A stretch of DNA of 48,474 bases from Vulcanibacillus modesticaldus (GCF_001730235.1 NZ_MIJF01000006.1:1-48474), one strand, 5' to 3'; counted from the stretch's first letter, positions 27,453 to 37,358 are shown. Translations and numbers: made by a program. The notes: a model not told the origin generated them from the letters alone.

Positions 27453-28808
27453 CTAATCATTTCCAAAAAATTCGAAATACAAAGCCTTGATAGCCTTTTC
27501 TTCATCGATGGCTTTTATTCCAAACATCATACTTACTTTAGAAGAACCTTGATTTATCATTTCAATGTTGACACTTGCCTTAGCTAAAGCCTCTGTCGCT
27601 CTTGATGCAATTCCGACCGTACTTCTCATACCTTCTCCGACGATCATTATTAACGCTAAATTTCGTTCGATTACCACATCCTCAACATTTAATTGTTCTT
27701 TAATTCGGTTGATAACCCGTTTTTCGATTTCTGGATTTAGTTGATTTCCCCTTAATATCACAGAAATATTATCGATACCGGATGGAATATGTTCATATGA
27801 TAAACCCTCATCTTCTAATATTTCAAGAAGTTTTCTACCAAATCCTATTTCCCTATTCATCAGGTATTTACTTACATATATGCTACAAAACCCTGAATCA
27901 CTTGCTATTCCAATTATTGGCCTATCAGTAGCGTCACGACTAATTACTATCCTTGTGCCGGGTGCAGATGGATTATTAGTATTCTTTACATTAACAGGAA
28001 CATTTGCACGATAAGCTGGCATTAATGCCTCATCATTAAGAACTGTAAAACCAGCATAGGCAAGTTCCCTCATTTCCCTGTAAGTTAATTCATTTATTCC
28101 CTGTGGATTAGGTACAATTTGGGGATTTACAGCAAATACTGAATCGACATCGGTGAAATTTTCGTAATATTCTGCATTAACAGCAGCAGCCAAGATTGCA
28201 CCCGTTATGTCAGAGCCGCCACGTGGAAAAGTTACAATAGTACCATCAGTTGAATAACCAAAAAAACCGGGAAAAATAATTACCTTTGACGTATTTTTTA
28301 ACTTGTTCAAATTTTGGTATGACTCTTCGAGAACATAAGCATTTCCAAATTTATTACTTACAACTAGACCTGCATCATTTGGGTCGACATATATTGCATC
28401 AAACTCCCTACTTTGAAGATAATAGGCGACTAGTTTAGCAGAAAATTTTTCACCCGTTGCCTTTACTGTATCCATAAATGCATTTCGATCAGTAATACTA
28501 GATGTAAGGTGATCGATAATACCTTTTGTCAGATTATTAATTACTTCATCGGAAAGTGCGAGTTCTTGAGCAATCTCTATATATCTTGCCAAAATACTAT
28601 TCAATTCCTGTTCAGCCGAACCAAATGTTAAGTACTTTTCTGCATAAGCGATCAACATATCAGTAACTTTAATATCGCCATCGAACCTTTTACCTGGAGC
28701 GGATACAACGATTATTTTCCTGGCAGGGTCAGATCTAATGATATCATATACTTTTCTAATTTGTTCAGCTGTAGCTAATGAGGTACCGCCAAATTTTGCA
28801 ACCTTCAT
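27453..28808 (-). CDS. lysC: Aspartate kinase
   Basis: The 451-residue enzyme phosphorylates aspartate at the entry to lysine, threonine and methionine synthesis. It has KVAKFGGTSLA at the N-terminus (ATP site), VVSAPGKR, FPRGGSDITGAILAAAV in the catalytic domain, and two C-terminal ACT domains (GFCSIYVSKYLM and IMIVGEGM). The length and undivided ACT region resemble the lysine-sensitive AKIII type (B. subtilis YclM). The ATG at 28808 gives the normal KVAKFGG start; AAAGGGGA lies about 10 bases upstream, and an in-frame TTG at 28832 is an alternative. No obvious lysine riboswitch is visible upstream. Confidence 0.92.
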   Translation of the reverse strand: MKVAKFGGTSLATAEQIRKVYDIIRSDPARKIIVVSAPGKRFDGDIKVTDMLIAYAEKYLTFGSAEQELNSILARYIEIAQELALSDEVINNLTKGIIDHLTSSITDRNAFMDTVKATGEKFSAKLVAYYLQSREFDAIYVDPNDAGLVVSNKFGNAYVLEESYQNLNKLKNTSKVIIFPGFFGYSTDGTIVTFPRGGSDITGAILAAAVNAEYYENFTDVDSVFAVNPQIVPNPQGINELTYREMRELAYAGFTVLNDEALMPAYRANVPVNVKNTNNPSAPGTRIVISRDATDRPIIGIASDSGFCSIYVSKYLMNREIGFGRKLLEILEDEGLSYEHIPSGIDNISVILRGNQLNPEIEKRVINRIKEQLNVEDVVIERNLALIMIVGEGMRSTVGIASRATEALAKASVNIEMINQGSSKVSMMFGIKAIDEEKAIKALYFEFFGND

Positions 28809-29143
28809 ACAGCACATTCCCCTTTTAATCAAAAACTACTTAAACAATATTATGATCTTAATACTTATGAATAAAATTATCTTTCATATTAATTAGGAAA
28901 TCAAGATAATATTTGAATAATTATTAATAATTATTAATTTTTTCGCTATAAATTTGCAAAATAATGATGTTATTGTTTTGTAATTAAGTCGAAAAGTGTA
29001 TTTTAATGATGGAATAATTAAAAAAATAGATACATTTTGTTGAATCCTGCGCTTTCCCCGGAAAAGATTACTTTAATGCTAACAACATAAAAAAGCTAGA
29101 TTTACCTTAGCGTACAGGAAATCTAGCTATTTCAAAAAATAAT
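28809..29143. other. Intergenic stretch upstream of the aspartate kinase
   Basis: This 335-base AT-rich spacer holds the terminator of the LysM gene (29090-29133) and presumably the lysC promoter. I looked for an L-box and did not find its conserved helices. TTATTAATAATTATTAAT-type repeats around 28919-28940 are simple AT sequence. Confidence 0.5.
29090..29133 (-). terminator. Terminator after the LysM protein gene
   Basis: On the minus strand AGCTAGATTT and AAATCTAGCT form a 10-bp stem with a TTTTTTA tail, just downstream of the stop at 29144. Confidence 0.85.
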
Positions 29144-29416
29144 CTAAGAAATTGGAATAAGCAATACTTGCCCGGGATAAATAATCGCTTGGTCAAGCTT
29201 GTTCAATTTTCGAATATTATATATTAACTCTCTAAAATCTGACTCACCGTCATAATATCGTTTAGCAATAGACCATATTGAATCTCCTTTTTTAACAGTA
29301 ACTGGAACATATTTGATTTCTTTTAAATCATCAATCTCATTACCTTTTGCCAGAGCTACAAAACTCAACGAAACAATCACTAAAACTATTAGTAAAACAT
29401 CAAATACTTTCACCAT
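29144..29416 (-). CDS. yneA: YneA-like LysM membrane protein, putative SOS cell-division inhibitor
   Basis: The 90-residue protein has an N-terminal hydrophobic segment (VLLIVLVIVSLSFVALA) and a C-terminal LysM domain (VKKGDSIWSIAKRYYDGE ... AIIYPGQVLLIPIS). B. subtilis YneA has the same size and layout, is transcribed divergently from lexA, and stops division during DNA damage. The placement here is identical, and a LexA box lies inside its promoter. The name is inferred from context and architecture. Confidence 0.82.
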   Translation of the reverse strand: MVKVFDVLLIVLVIVSLSFVALAKGNEIDDLKEIKYVPVTVKKGDSIWSIAKRYYDGESDFRELIYNIRKLNKLDQAIIYPGQVLLIPIS

Positions 29417-29445
29417 AAACCCCTCCGAACATATATTCTATTAAT

Positions 29446-29474
29446 AATATAAAATAGAACATTAGTTCTGTCAA
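29446..29474 (-). promoter_or_regulatory. yneA-like promoter with LexA box 1
   Basis: On the minus strand TTGACA (29469-29474) and TATATT (29446-29451) are 17 bases apart. AGAACATTAGTTCT (29456-29469) lies in the spacer and has the GAAC-N4-GTTC core of the Bacillus SOS box, so LexA would block this promoter. Confidence 0.75.
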
Positions 29475-29482
29475 TAGTTTTT

Positions 29483-29522
29483 CGAACGAATGTTTGTGTA
29501 TTTCTATCTATTATGTTATAAT
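29483..29522 (+). promoter_or_regulatory. lexA promoter with LexA box 2
   Basis: CGAACGAATGTTTG (29483-29496) fits the Bacillus SOS consensus CGAAC-N4-GTTYG and overlaps a -35 TTGTGT (29494-29499), which is 17 bases from the -10 TATAAT (29517-29522). This implies LexA autoregulation. Confidence 0.82.
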
Positions 29523-29596
29523 AAAGAAAATTTCAACTGATTTGATGGTTATTTATACATAATACAAACTTTTAAATTAATTTTTTGAGGTGACCT

Positions 29597-30211
29597 ATGA
29601 ATAAGTTATCTTCTAGACAAAAGGCTATTTTAGATTTTATTAAAAAGAACGTTAGAGAAAAGGGCTATCCCCCTTCTGTAAGAGAAATTGGCGAAGCGGT
29701 TGGTCTAGCATCAAGTTCCACTGTTCATGGACATTTATCCAGATTAGAAAAAAAGGGACTAATCAGAAGAGATCCTACGAAACCAAGAGCAATTGAAATC
29801 TTAGATGATTCTTTGCAAGACCAAAATAATGATCTTGTTAAAGTCCCTCTCATTGGTAAGGTAACAGCAGGAGAACCCATAACTGCAGTTGAAAATATTG
29901 AAGACTATTTTCCACTTCCTTCCCATATGGTCAACCAAGATGAAGTTTATATGCTTAATGTTCAAGGAGATAGTATGATTGAAGCGGGGATTTTGGACGG
30001 TGATTACGTCATTGTTCGCAAGCAACCCGTAGCAAATAACGGTGAAATTGTAGTGGCCATGACTGAAGATGGAGAAGTAACCGTTAAAAGATTTTATAAA
30101 GAAAGTAACTATTTTCGCCTCCAGCCTGAAAATTCAAGTATGGAACCGATAATACTAAATAAGGTAACAATTTTAGGCAAGGTAATTGGTGTGTTTAGAA
30201 AGATCCATTAA
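29597..30211 (+). CDS. lexA: LexA SOS repressor
   Basis: The 204-residue repressor has an N-terminal winged helix-turn-helix ([40 protein letters not shown]) and a C-terminal S24 self-cleavage domain. The Ala91-Gly92 cleavage site lies in KVTAGEPI, the nucleophile Ser126 in GDSMIEAG, and Lys164 in VTVKRF. RecA-stimulated autocleavage releases SOS genes. Two SOS boxes lie in the divergent promoter region. GAGGTGACCT precedes the ATG. A terminator shared with glnA follows. Confidence 0.98.
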   Translation: MNKLSSRQKAILDFIKKNVREKGYPPSVREIGEAVGLASSSTVHGHLSRLEKKGLIRRDPTKPRAIEILDDSLQDQNNDLVKVPLIGKVTAGEPITAVENIEDYFPLPSHMVNQDEVYMLNVQGDSMIEAGILDGDYVIVRKQPVANNGEIVVAMTEDGEVTVKRFYKESNYFRLQPENSSMEPIILNKVTILGKVIGVFRKIH

Positions 30212-30218
30212 TAATACG

Positions 30219-30254
30219 AACCCCCCTTAGCAATTTAGCTAAGAGGGGGTTTTA
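30219..30254. terminator. Bidirectional terminator between lexA and glnA
   Basis: CCCCCCTTAGC and GCTAAGAGGGGG form a stem with loop AATTTA, followed by TTTTATT. The genes converge here. Confidence 0.85.
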
Positions 30255-31589
30255 TTAATAAAACTTCATATACTGTTCTCTCTCCCAGTGGTGAACTTGT
30301 GTTCTGTACATATCCCATTCAATTTTTTTTGCTTCTACAAAGTTCTCCACTGCATGTTCACCTAATGCTGATAAAATTACTTCATCTTGCAACAATTCTT
30401 GGATTGCTTCTCGTAAATTTGCAGGTAAATCTACGATTCCTTTATTCTTTCTTTCTTCTTCATCCATAATGTAGATATTACGGTCAATTGGAGCAGGTAA
30501 TTCTGCCTTTGTTTTTATACCATCTAATCCAGCTTTTAATAGTACTGCCAATGCTAAATAAGGGTTAGATGATGGGTCAGGATGACGAACTTCAATTCTA
30601 GTGCTTAAACCTCTAGAAGCTGGAACTCTAATCAATGGACTTCTATTTTTCGGTGACCACGCAACATAAACAGGAGCTTCAAAACCAGGTACAAGACGTT
30701 TATATGAGTTTATCGTTGGATTAGTAATAGCTGTTAATGCACGTGCGTGTTTTAAAATTCCTGCAGTAAAGTATTTTGCTGTCTCTGATAATCCTAATGG
30801 GTCGTTAGGATCATAAAATGCATTTTCTTTTCCTTTAAATAGAGATAGATGGGTATGCATTCCTGAACCATTAACTCCAAATAATGGTTTTGGCATAAAT
30901 GTAGCATGTAAATTATATTTGCGAGCAATTGTTTTAACAACTAGCTTAAAAGTTTGAATATTATCTGCTGTACGAACAGCGTTGGCATATTTAAAATCTA
31001 TCTCATGTTGACCAGGAGCTACCTCGTGGTGAGAAGCTTCCACTTCAAATCCCATACTATCTAACGTCATTACAATATCACGTCGGCAATTTTCACCTAA
31101 GTCTACCGGAGCTAAGTCAAAGTATGCACCATTATCATTTAAGTTTAGTGTGGGCTCACCATTCTCATCAGTCTTAAATAAGAAAAACTCCGGCTCGGGG
31201 CCTACATTCATTGCTGAAAACCCCATTTCTTCCGCTTCTTTTAAAACCTTCTTAAGGATACCCCTTGGATCTCCAGCAAATGGCGTACCATCTGGCATAT
31301 AAATATCACATATTAAACGTGCAACTTTCCCTTTCTCAGGTTCCCAAGGGAAGATAACCCAAGAATCTAAATCAGGATAAAGATACATATCAGATTCTTC
31401 GATACGAACAAAACCTTCAATTGAGGAACCATCAAACATTATCTTATTATCCAAGGCTTTTTCCAATTGACTAAATGGAATCTCAACATTTTTAATCGTT
31501 CCCAACAAATCTGTAAACATTAATCGAATAAAACTAACATTTTCCTCCTTAGCTATTCTCAAAATATCTTCTTTACTATACTTGCCCAT
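30255..31589 (-). CDS. glnA: Glutamine synthetase type I
   Basis: The 444-residue enzyme makes glutamine from glutamate, ammonia and ATP. It shows [34 protein letters not shown], the metal-site [12 protein letters not shown]-site [10 protein letters not shown], and [20 protein letters not shown] near the C-terminus. The length is that of the Bacillus GSI-alpha type, which is feedback-inhibited and acts with GlnR rather than by adenylylation. It follows glnR by 110 bases, forming the glnRA operon. Confidence 0.97.
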   Translation of the reverse strand: MGKYSKEDILRIAKEENVSFIRLMFTDLLGTIKNVEIPFSQLEKALDNKIMFDGSSIEGFVRIEESDMYLYPDLDSWVIFPWEPEKGKVARLICDIYMPDGTPFAGDPRGILKKVLKEAEEMGFSAMNVGPEPEFFLFKTDENGEPTLNLNDNGAYFDLAPVDLGENCRRDIVMTLDSMGFEVEASHHEVAPGQHEIDFKYANAVRTADNIQTFKLVVKTIARKYNLHATFMPKPLFGVNGSGMHTHLSLFKGKENAFYDPNDPLGLSETAKYFTAGILKHARALTAITNPTINSYKRLVPGFEAPVYVAWSPKNRSPLIRVPASRGLSTRIEVRHPDPSSNPYLALAVLLKAGLDGIKTKAELPAPIDRNIYIMDEEERKNKGIVDLPANLREAIQELLQDEVILSALGEHAVENFVEAKKIEWDMYRTQVHHWEREQYMKFY

Positions 31590-31699
31590 TCTTATTAATC
31601 TCTCCTTTACATTTATTCAATCAGTATAACCTAAAATTAATTAATTAAAGATTAAATTTTTATCTTTAAATAATAATTATTTAAGTAAAATCGGCCTTC

Positions 31700-32101
31700 T
31701 TAGTGGAAAAAACGCGATAAATCTCCTTGAATTTGTGAATTGGCATACTTTGATTTCTGATGTAAGACTTCATTAACTAATTTTCGTCTTAACTCTGAGT
31801 CAGAGATCTGTCTTTCTTTACTTTTTAGCTTCATCAATGCTTTTTCTTGCTCCTCAAGTTCACGTCTTCTGAAGATTTCTTTTATTCCTGCTAAATTAAC
31901 CTTTTTATCTAATAAACTTTTAATCTCTAAAAGTCTGTCAATATCCGCAAAGGAAAAGAGTCGATGTTTACCTTTTGTTCTTGCGGGTTTGATTAGTTGT
32001 TGTTCTTCATAATATCTGATCTGTCTTGCAGTCAACTCCGTTAGCTCCATAACTATACTGATCGGAAAAAGTGGACGATTTCTCCTTTCAAAATCATTCA
32101 T
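31700..32101 (-). CDS. glnR: GlnR, MerR-family nitrogen repressor
   Basis: The 133-residue protein has a MerR-type winged helix (ISIVMELTELTARQIRYYEE followed by QQLIKPARTKGKHRLFSFAD) and the conserved GlnR C-terminal tail QGDLSRFFH, the region through which feedback-inhibited glutamine synthetase activates GlnR for DNA binding. It represses glnRA and other nitrogen genes under excess nitrogen. Two GlnR operators precede the gene. This repressor type is characteristic of Bacilli. Confidence 0.96.
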   Translation of the reverse strand: MNDFERRNRPLFPISIVMELTELTARQIRYYEEQQLIKPARTKGKHRLFSFADIDRLLEIKSLLDKKVNLAGIKEIFRRRELEEQEKALMKLKSKERQISDSELRRKLVNEVLHQKSKYANSQIQGDLSRFFH

Positions 32102-32131
32102 CTTAATCTCTCCTTACTAATGTACGATTAC

Positions 32132-32182
32132 ATTATATGCAATGTTAATTTTTTTGTCAAATATATGTTAGATTTTCTTACA
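32132..32182 (-). promoter_or_regulatory. glnRA promoter with two GlnR operators
   Basis: On the minus strand TGTAAGAAAATCTAACA (32166-32182) fits TGTNAN7TNACA exactly. TGACAAAAAAATTAACA (32143-32159) fits with one mismatch and overlaps the -35 TTGACA (32155-32160). The -10 TATAAT (32132-32137) is 17 bases from the -35. The operators are 6 bp apart, as in the classical glnRA layout. Confidence 0.88.
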
Positions 32183-32221
32183 TGAGATTTCGGTCTAGTT
32201 TAGAAATATAATGTATACTTA

Positions 32222-32250
32222 AAAAAAATGCCACCAAAGTGACATTTTTA
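32222..32250 (-). terminator. Terminator after the YnbB-like gene
   Basis: On the minus strand AAAAATGTCAC and GTGGCATTTTT form a stem with loop TTTG (one G-U pair), followed by T. It isolates ynbB from glnR. Confidence 0.75.
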
Positions 32251-32257
32251 TGTATGT

Positions 32258-33541
32258 TTAGATATTCTTTATTAATCCTTTTTCAAGCATTTTTTCTAAT
32301 GCCGATAAAATACCCCATTTTACATGCTGGTAAGTAAGTCCCCCTTGAAAATAACCAATATATGGTTCTCTAAAAGGTGCATCACCAGACAATTCAAGAC
32401 TTGCACCTTGTACAAACACCCCAGCCGCCATGATCACCGGGCTTTGGTAACCAGGTAGCTGTGCAGGTTCTGGAACTACGTGAGAATCTATCGGTGATCC
32501 CTTTTGAATCCCCTGCAAGAATGCAAGTAATGCATCTGGATCATTAAATTTAATCGCTTGGATAATATCATCCCTACTTTCAGTCCAATGAGGATTTGTT
32601 TCAAAACCGAGCTTCTCTAATAGCGCTGCAGCAAACACCCCGCCTTTTAAAGCTTCACCAACAAAATGGGGAGCTAAGAAAAATCCTTGATAAAAATCTT
32701 TCAAATGGCCATATGTTGAACCCACTTCTGCTCCAATTCCTGGTGCTGTTAGGCGATATGAGATCATTTCAATATATTTTTCTTTGCCAACAAGATAACC
32801 ACCTGTTTTCGCTATTCCACCACCAGGATTTTTAATTAGTGACCCAACTATTACATCTGCCCCAATTGCTGTTGGTTCTAGCTTTTGAGTGAACTCACCA
32901 TAACAATTGTCCACAAAGGTTATAACATCTGGTTTTATTTCTTTGACAAAATCGATCATTTCTTTAATTTCTTTGATACTAAAAGATGGACGCCATGCAT
33001 ATCCTCTAGATCTTTGGATAGCAACAACTTTTGTTCGGTTATTTATCTTCTTGGAAACCTGCTCAAAGTCAACTTTACCATTTTCATTAAGCGGTACGAA
33101 ATTGTAGCTAACTCCCCATTCTTTTAATGAACCCATACCCTGGCCACGTATTCCGATCACTTCTTCTAAGGTATCATAGGGAGAACCAGTGATGTACAAT
33201 AGTTCATCACCTGGACGCAATAATCCAAATAATCCAATCGCTAAAGCATGTGTACCAGAAACAATATGAGGACGAACTAAAGCAGCTTCAGCTTCAAATA
33301 CATCGGCATAGATTTTGTCCAAAGTTTCTCTTCCAAGGTCGTCATACCCATATCCTGTAGATGAATTGAGATGAAAATCTGATACTTGATGTTTATAAAA
33401 GGCATTTAACACTTTTCCTTGATTATATTCGACTATTTTATCAATTTCACTCAAACGATCAGCAATTATATTCTCAACAATTTCTATCAACTCTTTAAAA
33501 CTCTTATTAAAATTAAAAAATGAATACATTACTATACTCAT
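32258..33541 (-). CDS. ynbB: YnbB-like PLP protein (methionine gamma-lyase family, 'aluminium resistance')
   Basis: The 427-residue protein belongs to the PF06838-type PLP family, related to Cys/Met metabolism enzymes. It has GYGYDDLGRETLDKIYADVF at the start, PHIVSGTHALAIGLFGLLRPGD, FVDNCYGEF and the PLP-lysine region GSLIKNPGGGIAKTGGYLVG. Gene order ynbB-glnR-glnA is the same as in B. subtilis. The natural substrate is unknown; the aluminium-resistance label is historical. The start may be ATG 33541 or ATG 33529. Confidence 0.9.
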   Translation of the reverse strand: MSIVMYSFFNFNKSFKELIEIVENIIADRLSEIDKIVEYNQGKVLNAFYKHQVSDFHLNSSTGYGYDDLGRETLDKIYADVFEAEAALVRPHIVSGTHALAIGLFGLLRPGDELLYITGSPYDTLEEVIGIRGQGMGSLKEWGVSYNFVPLNENGKVDFEQVSKKINNRTKVVAIQRSRGYAWRPSFSIKEIKEMIDFVKEIKPDVITFVDNCYGEFTQKLEPTAIGADVIVGSLIKNPGGGIAKTGGYLVGKEKYIEMISYRLTAPGIGAEVGSTYGHLKDFYQGFFLAPHFVGEALKGGVFAAALLEKLGFETNPHWTESRDDIIQAIKFNDPDALLAFLQGIQKGSPIDSHVVPEPAQLPGYQSPVIMAAGVFVQGASLELSGDAPFREPYIGYFQGGLTYQHVKWGILSALEKMLEKGLIKNI

Positions 33542-33678
33542 CCCTTCGATTATATGTAAAAACTAATTTATGCATGAGTTTAGTATAAGTTAACTTGTCC
33601 CAAAATGCTATAAAAAAATAAAGTAATCATTTATACTGTATATTATGATTAAAAAACTAAATTGGAGCGAATAGTTAA

Positions 33679-34374
33679 ATGATAAAAATTGATTTCCCGC
33701 CATTAACTAAAGCAACTTTTATTAAAAGAGTCAATCGTTTCATAGCAGAAGTAAAAATCAAAGAGCAAATCGAACTAGTTCATGTGCCAAGTACGGGGCG
33801 TCTTGATGGAATATTAAAAACTGGAGTAACTTGTTACCTAAAGCCATCAAGCAATCCAAAAAGGAAAACGGCATATTCCCTATTTTTAGTTGAAGATAAT
33901 AATGTTAAAATTTGCATTGATTCATTGATTACCAACGACTTCGTCTACCAATTGCTAAGAAAAAATGAAATTCCCGGCATTTCTATAGGTGAAATTGCCA
34001 AAGAAGTATCTCTGCCAGACGAAAGAATTGATTTTGTTGTAAGGAATGAAGATCTTGAAAATTACATTGAAGTTAAATCAGTAAATAAATGTGATAATGG
34101 CGTTGCTTGTTTTCCTGACGCTCCAACTGAAAGAGGAAGAAAACATCTTACAAATTTAATTAAATACCAATCAGTAAATTCAATCCAAAGCCATCTAATC
34201 TTTGTAATACAGCGAAATGACGCGGAAATCTTTTCACCTTGTAAAGATCGCGATCCAGAGTTTGCCAACCTGTTAAAAGAAGCTTATAAAAAGGGGGTAA
34301 AACTCCATATTTGTCTAACCAATGTGACAGAAAATGAAATGTATTTTGATAAATGGTTAAAAATTAAACTTTGA
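33679..34374 (+). CDS. sfsA: SfsA family protein (putative DNA/RNA nuclease)
   Basis: The 231-residue protein has the SfsA pattern: an OB-like N-terminus (FIKRVNRFIAEV, HVPSTGRLDGIL) and a PD-(D/E)XK-like core ERIDFVVRN..NYIEVKSV with CFPDAPTERGRKHLTNLIKY. The family was first named for sugar fermentation stimulation; DNA-binding and nuclease roles have been proposed. Its 3' end overlaps convergent spoVK by 18 bases. It is a plus-strand insertion between spoVK and ynbB, where B. subtilis has an hflX-type gene (ynbA). Confidence 0.92.
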   Translation: MIKIDFPPLTKATFIKRVNRFIAEVKIKEQIELVHVPSTGRLDGILKTGVTCYLKPSSNPKRKTAYSLFLVEDNNVKICIDSLITNDFVYQLLRKNEIPGISIGEIAKEVSLPDERIDFVVRNEDLENYIEVKSVNKCDNGVACFPDAPTERGRKHLTNLIKYQSVNSIQSHLIFVIQRNDAEIFSPCKDRDPEFANLLKEAYKKGVKLHICLTNVTENEMYFDKWLKIKL

Positions 34375-35331
34375 AGAGTATAAAAAATCTTCAGGTTGGA
34401 TCGTCATTAAAGCTTGCTTGGATTTAGAAAGGTTATGCTCACTGATTAAACGTACAGCCTGATTTCTAATAGCTTTTTCAATTCGATTCCGTACTAATCT
34501 TGCATTACTAAAACTTCTTAGAGGATTAGCTTTTTCTTCTAGAATTAATTGTTTTAGCTTCTGCTTGGCTGATGGTGAAAGGATATAATCCCTTTCTTTC
34601 ACCATCACTTCTGCAATCTCCATCAACTGTTCAACTGTATAATCTTCAAAATCTAGCTGAATGGGAAATCTTGAATGAAGCCCAGGATTTGAATGAATAA
34701 ATCTTTCCATTTCATATGAATATCCGGCTAGAATTAGTATAAAATCATTTTTATGATCTTCCATTGCCTTTACTAATGCATCAATACTTTCCCTACCAAA
34801 ATCTTTTTCACCACCACGATACAAGGAATAGGCTTCATCTATAAATAAAATACCACCTAACGCTTTTTTTACCTGTTCACGAGTTTTTTGAGCAGTATGA
34901 CCAATATATTCACCGACTAAGTCTGCTCTTTCTACCTCAACTAAATGTCCTTTAGAAAGTATCCCCATTTCATAAAACATTCTTGCCATTATCCTTGCAA
35001 CTGTAGTTTTCCCAGTTCCAGGATTTCCTTTAAATATCATATGAAATACTTGAGAATCAGTTTTTAAACCAATCATCGAACGACGTCTACTAATATGAAT
35101 AAAAGCAAATATTTCAAAAATCAGCTTTTTGATATCTTCTAGTCCTACTAAACGGTTTAATTCCGCAACTATGTTATTAAATTTATCTTGTATATCTGGA
35201 TTTAGCGTTGAAATATCATCATTATTAGAAAGATGAGGTGCTTCTTTTGGTTTGGTTAAATTTTTCCTCTGATCAAGAACAATATGAATCTTATGTTGTT
35301 GATTAGACATTTTAATTATTTTCTCGCCCAT
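34357..35331 (-). CDS. spoVK: Stage V sporulation protein K (AAA ATPase)
   Basis: The roughly 324-residue AAA ATPase of the CbbX/SpoVK group has Walker A FKGNPGTGKTTVARIMARMF, Walker B GGILFIDEAYSLYRGGEKDF, sensor LILAGY, and arginine-finger region NPGLHSRFP. It is required for late spore maturation in B. subtilis. The GGGGTG ribosome site favours the ATG at 35331 over the GTG at 35340. Its presence, with cotE, shows a spore former. Confidence 0.93.
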   Translation of the reverse strand: MGEKIIKMSNQQHKIHIVLDQRKNLTKPKEAPHLSNNDDISTLNPDIQDKFNNIVAELNRLVGLEDIKKLIFEIFAFIHISRRRSMIGLKTDSQVFHMIFKGNPGTGKTTVARIMARMFYEMGILSKGHLVEVERADLVGEYIGHTAQKTREQVKKALGGILFIDEAYSLYRGGEKDFGRESIDALVKAMEDHKNDFILILAGYSYEMERFIHSNPGLHSRFPIQLDFEDYTVEQLMEIAEVMVKERDYILSPSAKQKLKQLILEEKANPLRSFSNARLVRNRIEKAIRNQAVRLISEHNLSKSKQALMTIQPEDFLYSSKFNF

Positions 35332-35428
35332 CAGATTCACCCCATTATTATTTCAGTAATACAATATACGCAAATTTTTTTAAAAATGTGCTAATGCCTA
35401 TAGGAGAAATTAAAAAAGCTAACAAAAA

Positions 35429-35468
35429 AACTGGCTTAAACCTATCTAAAAGATTTAAAGCCAGTTAT
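35429..35468 (-). terminator. Terminator after the chemoreceptor gene
   Basis: On the minus strand CTGGCTTTAAAT and GGTTTAAGCCAG form a stem with a TTTTTTT tail, about 30 bases after the stop at 35499. Confidence 0.85.
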
Positions 35469-35498
35469 TAAGTAAAAAACAATGTTAATATTTAAAGA

Positions 35499-37358
35499 TC
35501 ATAAACGAAATTTGGCAACGGATTGATTTAATTCCTCAGTTATATGCTTCAATGCTTCAGCACTATCATTTAAAGACTTAGCGATTTCAGACTGCTCAAC
35601 AGCGTTATCGAGAACATCTTTAGATACGTGTGAGAGCTGCTCAGAATTACCAGCAATGTTATTGATATTATTAACGTTATCTTCAGTTGCCCGATTTATT
35701 TGTCTTATACCTTCAACGATCTCATCAATTTGATTATTAAGCGAAGTTATATTCCTAACGATCTCATCAAATTTACTTGAGGCATCATTTACTGTCTTTA
35801 TTCCCTCTTCAACTTCCTTAAAACTGGTGTTGACACTGTTTATCGTGTTTTGAGCAAAAACTTCAGTATCTTTTATTATCTTTCCTATTTTATCAGATAA
35901 ATCGGAGGTTTCGGATGCTAGATCTCTAACTTCTTTTGCCACAACAGCAAAACCTTTTCCTGCATCTCCAGCTCGTGCTGCTTCGATAGTAGCATTTAAT
36001 GATAGAATCTTAGTTTGATCTGCTATTTGGTTTATTTTACTGATAATACTTGTAATCTGCTTGATGTTTTCTATCAATTGATTCGAAAAATCTTTTAATT
36101 CATTAGTGTTAGTATAGATTTCATCCATTTGATCACTAATTTTTCTCGTCATATCCAATCCTTGATTAGATAAATCATTAACCATATCAGCATTTCCAGA
36201 AACTAGCTCAATGCTTGCTGAAATTTCTTCAATTGAAGCAGATAATTCCTCTGTTGAAGCAGTCAGATCAGTAATTGAAATATTTTGTTCATTGATATTA
36301 CCTGAAATAGATTCAATATTGGTAGCAACCTTTGAAGCATACTTTTCAGAATACTTCGCTTGTTGTAACAATTGCTCAGAAAAATTATCAATCTTATCTT
36401 TGTTTATATCAATTTTTTGGATTAATTGAATAATACCATCTTTCATTGACAATAGATTTTCTTTAAGGCTACCTATTTCATCTTTGCTTATATTATCAAA
36501 ACTAATATTTAAATCACCATTTGCCATTTGATTAACCTTTTTATTAACCTCTTCAATATCATTGGCAATTGTTTTACCTATTCTATTAGCTGCAGAAATT
36601 GAAGTTATAAAAATGATGACCCCAGTAAAAATTATCAAATAGTAAATATTATTTCTAATATCATTCAATTTATCATTAACCTGTTCCTTGTAGAAAGCTG
36701 TTATTTCAAGACCTTGAGTAATCATCGGTGAAACAAGACTATTTTGAGAATCAATTTGCCCTCTTATAACATAAGATGCTATCATATCGCCATTGGCTTG
36801 TTTTTTATTTGTGACACTATTAAATGATGTGGAGACTTTGTTACTAATTAAGTTGGTTAAATCAACAAATTTATCAATTTTTTCAGAAGTCGCTTGATTT
36901 AATTCTAGCTTAAATCTTTTATTGTCCATGATAGTTTTATTAATTTCATCAATATACTCGATAATATCCGTATGTATTTCACTCATAAACTCTTTTGTAT
37001 ATGAATCTATTTTGTCAACGTCAATATACTTTGACTCATAAAGAGAAAGCTCATTAGTCTTCCAACCTATGTGATAAATATTCTTCTCTAAATCATTCAA
37101 CTCTTCAAGTGCATTTTGGTAGAGATGAAGATTTTGATACTGGGTAAATACCAGTAAAATGACCAAAATAGTTACTACCAGTGAGGGTGATAAAGTAATA
37201 ATAATTTTCTTCTTTACTGCTACATTGTCTAGATTAACAAATTTAAATTTCTTAAAACTTAACTTTCCTAATTTGAACAACTTAAATTTTCGTTTTTTAT
37301 CAGGTTTTTGTTTTTTTGTTTCAGAATCAGTTTTATTAAATTTAAATAGCTTTTTCAT
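35499..37358 (-). CDS. Methyl-accepting chemotaxis protein
   Basis: The 619-residue transmembrane receptor has membrane spans at about 52-72 and 238-257 with an extracytoplasmic four-helix-type sensor between them. A HAMP region follows, then a long coiled-coil signalling domain whose hairpin tip reads [20 protein letters not shown]. It signals to CheA/CheW. The cytoplasmic N-terminus is an unusual 50-residue Lys/Phe-rich tail ([20 protein letters not shown]); most receptors have a very short one. AGGAGG precedes the ATG. The ligand is unknown. Confidence 0.93.
   Translation of the reverse strand: MKKLFKFNKTDSETKKQKPDKKRKFKLFKLGKLSFKKFKFVNLDNVAVKKKIIITLSPSLVVTILVILLVFTQYQNLHLYQNALEELNDLEKNIYHIGWKTNELSLYESKYIDVDKIDSYTKEFMSEIHTDIIEYIDEINKTIMDNKRFKLELNQATSEKIDKFVDLTNLISNKVSTSFNSVTNKKQANGDMIASYVIRGQIDSQNSLVSPMITQGLEITAFYKEQVNDKLNDIRNNIYYLIIFTGVIIFITSISAANRIGKTIANDIEEVNKKVNQMANGDLNISFDNISKDEIGSLKENLLSMKDGIIQLIQKIDINKDKIDNFSEQLLQQAKYSEKYASKVATNIESISGNINEQNISITDLTASTEELSASIEEISASIELVSGNADMVNDLSNQGLDMTRKISDQMDEIYTNTNELKDFSNQLIENIKQITSIISKINQIADQTKILSLNATIEAARAGDAGKGFAVVAKEVRDLASETSDLSDKIGKIIKDTEVFAQNTINSVNTSFKEVEEGIKTVNDASSKFDEIVRNITSLNNQIDEIVEGIRQINRATEDNVNNINNIAGNSEQLSHVSKDVLDNAVEQSEIAKSLNDSAEALKHITEELNQSVAKFRL

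Noticed and set aside
28919-28960. Repeated TTATTAAT-like units as a replication or iteron element
   Set aside because: They are short, irregular and typical of AT-rich intergenic DNA, with no initiator gene nearby.
28809-29090. Possible lysine riboswitch upstream of the aspartate kinase
   Set aside because: I could not find the conserved L-box helices; the stretch is mostly simple AT sequence.
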